Source of the DNA: Pseudomonas knackmussii B13
GTDB lineage: Bacteria > Pseudomonadota > Gammaproteobacteria > Pseudomonadales > Pseudomonadaceae
Assembly: GCF_000689415.1 (NCBI RefSeq)
Contig: NZ_HG322950.1
Location: forward strand, 2,673,501-2,737,500
Length of the DNA: 64,000 nucleotides
Direction of reading: 5' to 3'
Below the pieces are notes generated by a model. It did no database searches and was not told where the DNA came from. It saw nothing but the letters and a program-made list of their open reading frames with translations. Shown here piece after piece: positions 61,401 through 64,000 of the stretch. A program made the position numbers and the translations under genes. How positions within the stretch are numbered: position 1 is the first letter of the stretch; each line of letters begins with the position of its first letter.

Positions 61401-62269
61401 TGGGCCACGGCGTCTCGGCGGATGCGCTCCAGCGCCTGGTAGACGTGCTCCACCGCCGTGCTCAGCAGGTTGTAGCTGAGGGCGTCGTAGATCTGCTCGT
61501 ACCGTTGGTTCGACTGGCCGATGGCGTCCACATAGGGCGACGGATCGGCGGCGGTGGCGGCGTACAGGGCAGCCCAGCCGGCCGCATCGACCTTGGCGAG
61601 AATCGAAACCGGCAGCGGCGCCACGGAAAACTCCGGCTGGCCGGCGATGGCCGCGGCGATGGTGGCGGATAGGCGCAGGCGCTTGTCGCCCGCAGCGCCG
61701 TCGATGTTGTAGTCGGCCGGTAACAGCGGGTCGTCGGCGAACACCTCGTTGCCGATACCGAGGCTGGCGTCGAAGCCGCCCTTGTACCAGCCGATCAGCC
61801 CGCCCAACGGCTCGGCCAGGTCGCGGGCGGCGAGTTCGATCAGGGTGGCACTGAATGGATGGTCGGCGGGCAGGCGCTCATGGTGGCGGCCGGCGATCTG
61901 CAGCAGCACCAGCGGCAGGTGGAAGGCGAGGCGCATGTGCGTGGCGAGTTGCGCCGAGTCGCGGGCGGGGTCGGCCTTCAACCAGTTCTCCAGATCGAGC
62001 TGGGTGCCGCGGAAGGCGTCCACCGGCAGTTTGGCCAGTGCGGCGAGGCTGGCGGTGACGTCGCTTTCGAAGAACGCGGTCCAGTCGCCGGCTTTCGCAT
62101 TGCCGGCGTCGTAGTACTGGATGTGTTTGGCGAAGCGCTGGCCGAACAGGATCAGGTCGGGCAGGTCGCGCTCGTCGGGAAGGAAGTGGTCGGTGGCGAG
62201 TTCGGCGCGGATGCGGCCGTCCTGGGTCGTGCCGGAGCGAACCAGCGGATTCCCTTTCGCGCAGGTCAC
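58472..62269 (-). CDS. Baseplate J/gp47-family protein of the eCIS (Afp11-like)
   Basis: The 1,265-residue protein starts at GTG 62269, four bases after the gp25 stop. The C-terminal ~250 residues carry the gpJ pattern: ALLxxDYEALVLEAFPRLYRVKCL and AVTVVTVPWTHGQNARDPLRPYTDQATLTAVDSFLRRRISPFVRLEVQNPKFEEV. The first ~1,000 residues are repeated beta-rich modules. Such proteins form the baseplate wedge around the spike. No membrane helices. Confidence 0.9.
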   Translation of the reverse strand: MTCAKGNPLVRSGTTQDGRIRAELATDHFLPDERDLPDLILFGQRFAKHIQYYDAGNAKAGDWTAFFESDVTASLAALAKLPVDAFRGTQLDLENWLKADPARDSAQLATHMRLAFHLPLVLLQIAGRHHERLPADHPFSATLIELAARDLAEPLGGLIGWYKGGFDASLGIGNEVFADDPLLPADYNIDGAAGDKRLRLSATIAAAIAGQPEFSVAPLPVSILAKVDAAGWAALYAATAADPSPYVDAIGQSNQRYEQIYDALSYNLLSTAVEHVYQALERIRRDAVAHLEESLASFAGHAPNYGLWLAFLKLFQHARGEMNRFTERHLDFYFREVLRLDNRAAQPDRVHLLFELAKGVEAHLLRAGTLLRAGKDALGNPVSYALDNDIVVNRASVAELRGLQVLAGGTSSAPTCLPLAALAVRSRDGLGEVELAKDEPSWPPFGPSVSPAARIGFAVADRKLFLREGTRSISIRAELKSPLASTSISPRWVVRLTGETGWFELTGTAQISTVLDNSFSEPAEEAATRPESKAQSKAAASNARKKKPNAFADRKTGSKDLHILEITLDLDPDDPPIVPLDAKLHGGDYPPGVPVAEITFDFAASSSARAFAVLRDIRASRLTLATEASGLKNLMVIAGGGVVDVAKPFAPFGAQPLAGAQWIVGSAEIFSKSIDDWALSLDWATSYSSTGYFWNRSADSYNPGEAVLSGGKWIAVPGSVSKTSRRFGRGRKPTNNTDIGLGETGVGIAMKSADLIDGLTEQTLENQPLTATSLNGFVRLRLPVDFGHNAFVRENTRALIGLSGGAAYVASTSVNLTTQSLPREPYNPLITRLEAAYATTRDPVEDFTLLHPFGFSDGTADGRLFPALPFAGALLIGVQDFAAPARLTLLVQVADGSGDPPKQAPPLQFHYLDGDAWLALDEQDIDDKTHNFSSSGVLGLNLPEAADRNHRVLPAGLHWIRIAASHDADALNRLLSVDAQAARASFIDSGNDPAFLATPLQAGSIAKLATPELAIKKITQPYSSFDGRPREGNRAFATRVSERLRHKDRAVTLWDYEALVLEAFPRLYRVKCLSTTELERNAQNVIVADNELMPGAVTVVTVPWTHGQNARDPLRPYTDQATLTAVDSFLRRRISPFVRLEVQNPKFEEVQVDFKVKFMPGIGDIAFYINELNKALIGFLTPWSRPGGGEITFGGRLWKSTIIDFVEELPQVDYVTEFRLYHKVDIAAPTGSWTPVDVELIEATTARSILVSAARHSISEVPGNA

Positions 62270-62273
62270 GGTC

Positions 62274-62674
62274 TCAGCCCTCGTTCAGGTAGTAGGGGTA
62301 GACGAAGTTGAAGCGCGAATTGGAGCCGCGCACCCTTGTAGCCGATGGCGATCAGCAGGCGGCCGGCGAGCGGGTCCGGCTCGACGGTGATCTGGTCGGC
62401 GTCGATGCGCGCCTCGTGGTAGATGATCGCGGTGCGGATCAGGTTCTCCAGCCAGGCGATGCGCGAGGCGTTCATCACCTCGAACACCGAGCTGTCCAGC
62501 GCGCAACCGAACAGCGGGTTCATGATCCGTTCGCCGAGGGCGGTGCTGAAGATGATCCGCAGGCTTTCCTCGATATCGCGGATGCCGCTGCTCATGCTCA
62601 CGCTGGCGGCCTTCTTGTCGAAAGCCCGGCGGAAAGCTCCAGCCGCTGCCGATGAAGGGATCTTCCAATGCCAT
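62274..62674 (-). pseudogene. gp25/GPW-family baseplate protein (Afp9-like), broken by two single-base insertions
   Basis: ATG 62674, with AGGAG eight bases upstream, gives MALEDPFIGSGWSFPPGF, the normal gp25 start. The conserved core (SMSSGIRDIEESLRIIFSTALGERIMNPLFGCALD) is in a second frame and the family ending (SNSRFNFVYPYYLNEG) in a third. Removing one T from CTTTCGA and one G from AAGGGTG restores a single 132-residue protein ending at TGA 62274–62276. gp25 is a lysozyme-related wedge component essential for assembly, so a true double lesion would disable the particle. Confidence 0.85.
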
Positions 62675-62684
62675 AGCGCTGCTC

Positions 62685-62972
62685 CTAGCCGATCATCACG
62701 GTGAAGTCGCCGAGCACGATGCTGCCGCCGTGGGCCGTGCTGTCTCCCATCCGCGCCGCCGGCTTTCCACCGATCATCACCGTGGCGGAGCCGGCGACGA
62801 TGCTGTCCGGCGGGCCGGAGCAACTGGCGCTGTCGCCGACCACCGCGGCGGGCAGGCCGCCGATCAGCACGGTGGCGACGCCGGGGCCGAGCACCGGGCC
62901 GCCGACATGGGGCACGGTGCCGGTGACCATGGGGCAGACGTGCAGGTCGTTGATGCGCGCGGCGGGTGGCAT
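62685..62972 (-). CDS. PAAR-domain spike-tip protein
   Basis: The 95-residue protein has the PAAR pattern: MPPAARINDLHVCPMVTGTVPHVGGPVLGPGVATVLIGGLPAAVVGDSASC, with His/Cys residues for metal binding, then GSATVMIGGKPAARMGDSTAHGGSIVLGDFTVMIG. It caps the trimeric spike and sharpens the tip. It lies between the spike gene and gp25, an arrangement seen in eCIS loci. It has no C-terminal toxin extension. Confidence 0.93.
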   Translation of the reverse strand: MPPAARINDLHVCPMVTGTVPHVGGPVLGPGVATVLIGGLPAAVVGDSASCSGPPDSIVAGSATVMIGGKPAARMGDSTAHGGSIVLGDFTVMIG

Positions 62973-62985
62973 GGCATTTCCCCCT

Positions 62986-64000
62986 TCAGTTGATCTGCAC
63001 CAGCGAGCCTTTCACCACGGTGCTGGCGCTGGAGCTGACCTCCGCGCCGCCCGAGCCCTTGGCCTTGAAGCTGGCATTGGCCGACAGCTCGACGTTGGTG
63101 CCTTCGATCTTCACGTCGCCGGTGGCCTTGAGCGTGATATCGCCGGGGCTTTCCATGGCGATGCCGTCGGAATTCAGCTCGATCCTGTTGCCGTTCTGGT
63201 CCTCGACGAGGATCGACTTGCCGTCCTCGGAGAGCACGATCTTGTTGCCGGCCGGGGTGTCGATGGTGGCGATCACCTTGTCGTCGTCCCAGTGGATGCG
63301 CATGCCGGCGCGGGTGACGATGGCCTTCTCGTGGTTGTCGTTGGAACCGCTCAGCGGATTCGGCTTGGCGCTGGAATGCAGCGCGCCGAGGATCACCGGG
63401 TGGTGCGGGTCGCCGTCGAGGAAGCCGACCACCACCTCATCGTCCAGCTCCGGGCGGAACGAGGTGCTGCGCTTGTTGCCGGCATCCAGTAGCGCCTGCC
63501 GTGCCCAGACCAGCCCGTCGGTTTCGCTGATGGTGGCCAGGCGCACCTGGATGCGGTCCTCGCCGGCCGGGTCGCTTTCCAGCGCGGCCACCACGCCGAT
63601 CTGCAACCCTGGCACCGGCGGGGCGATGCCGCCGGCAGCGGGGGCGGCCACCGGGTAGCGTTCGGCGTGGGCCTTCGGATCGGAGCCGATCAGCACTTCG
63701 CTGACCCAGTCGCCCCGGCCGAGGCGATGACGCACGCCGGAGACGAAGCCCAGCCCGTTGAAGCGGCTGCCGAAGCCGCCGAGGTCTATCAGCACGCCGG
63801 GCAGCAGGTCGGCGTTGCCCTGTACGCGCACGCGGCCGCGCACCGCAGCCCGCCGCGCGCGGCCCATGCCGGCGGCGGCCCACTGGTCGAGCATGGCCTG
63901 GTCCAGCGCGCCGGGGTGGCGCAGCGCCGAGCCCACGCCGCCGGTATTGGCGAGGTCGCTGCCGGGGATGTCGCCGGGGCCGGGGGTGGCCACGTCGTCG
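62986..64000 (-). CDS. Baseplate spike (VgrG/gp5/Afp8-like), 5'-truncated by window edge
   Basis: The frame is open to the window end, so the N-terminus is outside. The visible ~338 residues include an OB-fold gp5-type part (GRVRVQGNADLLPGVLIDLGG, VGVVAALESDPAGEDRIQVRL-like IGVVAALESDPAGEDRIQVRLATI) and the beta-helix stalk (GNKIVLSEDGKSILVEDQNGNRIELNSDGIAMESPGDITLKATGDV). Vgr-like spikes carry PAAR at the tip, matching the next gene. It is the most upstream visible gene of the block. Confidence 0.9.
   Translation of the reverse strand, partial: DDVATPGPGDIPGSDLANTGGVGSALRHPGALDQAMLDQWAAAGMGRARRAAVRGRVRVQGNADLLPGVLIDLGGFGSRFNGLGFVSGVRHRLGRGDWVSEVLIGSDPKAHAERYPVAAPAAGGIAPPVPGLQIGVVAALESDPAGEDRIQVRLATISETDGLVWARQALLDAGNKRSTSFRPELDDEVVVGFLDGDPHHPVILGALHSSAKPNPLSGSNDNHEKAIVTRAGMRIHWDDDKVIATIDTPAGNKIVLSEDGKSILVEDQNGNRIELNSDGIAMESPGDITLKATGDVKIEGTNVELSANASFKAKGSGGAEVSSSASTVVKGSLVQIN

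Noticed and set aside
44084..64000. Prophage or R-type pyocin tail
   Set aside because: PAAR tip, DUF4157 cargo, CIS tape-measure ends and AAA+ ATPase are eCIS features. No holin, lysin, fibre or phage regulator is seen in the block.

Overview
The window is about 66% GC and is almost certainly from a Pseudomonas, most likely a relative of the P. aeruginosa group. The support is gene order and gene types recalled from known genomes, not a search: galU – VOC dioxygenase – gor – BASS transporter, aguA–aguB next to a polyamine-binding protein, the imuA–imuB–dnaE2 mutagenesis cassette behind a LexA box, mmsA–mmsB, and clusters of Pseudomonas-type REP palindromes (GTAGGAGCGG…CCGCTCCTAC).

Layout. 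1–5.5 kb: end of a Bcr/CflA efflux pump, two amino-acid-type solute-binding proteins, a patatin-like hydrolase, a LysR fossil and a C45 Ntn-hydrolase. 5.5–10.2 kb: agmatine/polyamine catabolism (aguA, aguB, PotF-like binding protein) with a divergent LysR gene broken by an amber codon, then an isochorismatase-type hydrolase. 10.4–15.8 kb: an unusual group of a DUF2235 phospholipase-like membrane protein flanked by two large lipoproteins. 16–24.3 kb: thiM, a LysR/GST/VOC group, and the SOS-inducible imuA-imuB-dnaE2 translesion operon. 24.6–43.6 kb: housekeeping and catabolic genes (galU, gor, endA, mmsAB, yebC-like, FKBP, bestrophin, LLM oxidoreductase and others) with four REP clusters, a second LexA-like box and several regulators.

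43.7–64.0 kb: beyond a terminator and an IS3-type transposase remnant lies a leftward block of contractile-injection genes. In order of transcription it holds a baseplate spike (cut by the window end), PAAR tip, gp25-like wedge, baseplate-J protein, two large baseplate/structural proteins, a tape-measure protein, a DUF4157 cargo-type protein and an AAA+ ATPase. This gene set fits an extracellular contractile injection system (eCIS, Afp/PVC-like) rather than a T6SS or a pyocin; sheath and tube genes should lie past base 64000. The cargo is a giant multi-domain protein: acidic QAK/QAR repeats, DUF4157 with HELTH, a CHAP-like Cys/His/Asn domain, a very long helical region and a C-terminal DNA/RNA non-specific endonuclease-like domain. 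It is split in this sequence by a single-base shift.

Four single-base insertions in short homopolymers break otherwise intact genes (BASS transporter, the eCIS cargo, and gp25 twice). The shared signature makes residual sequencing error a serious alternative to gene decay. The amber codon in the LysR gene next to aguA and the LysR fossil near 4.2 kb do not share it in the same way.
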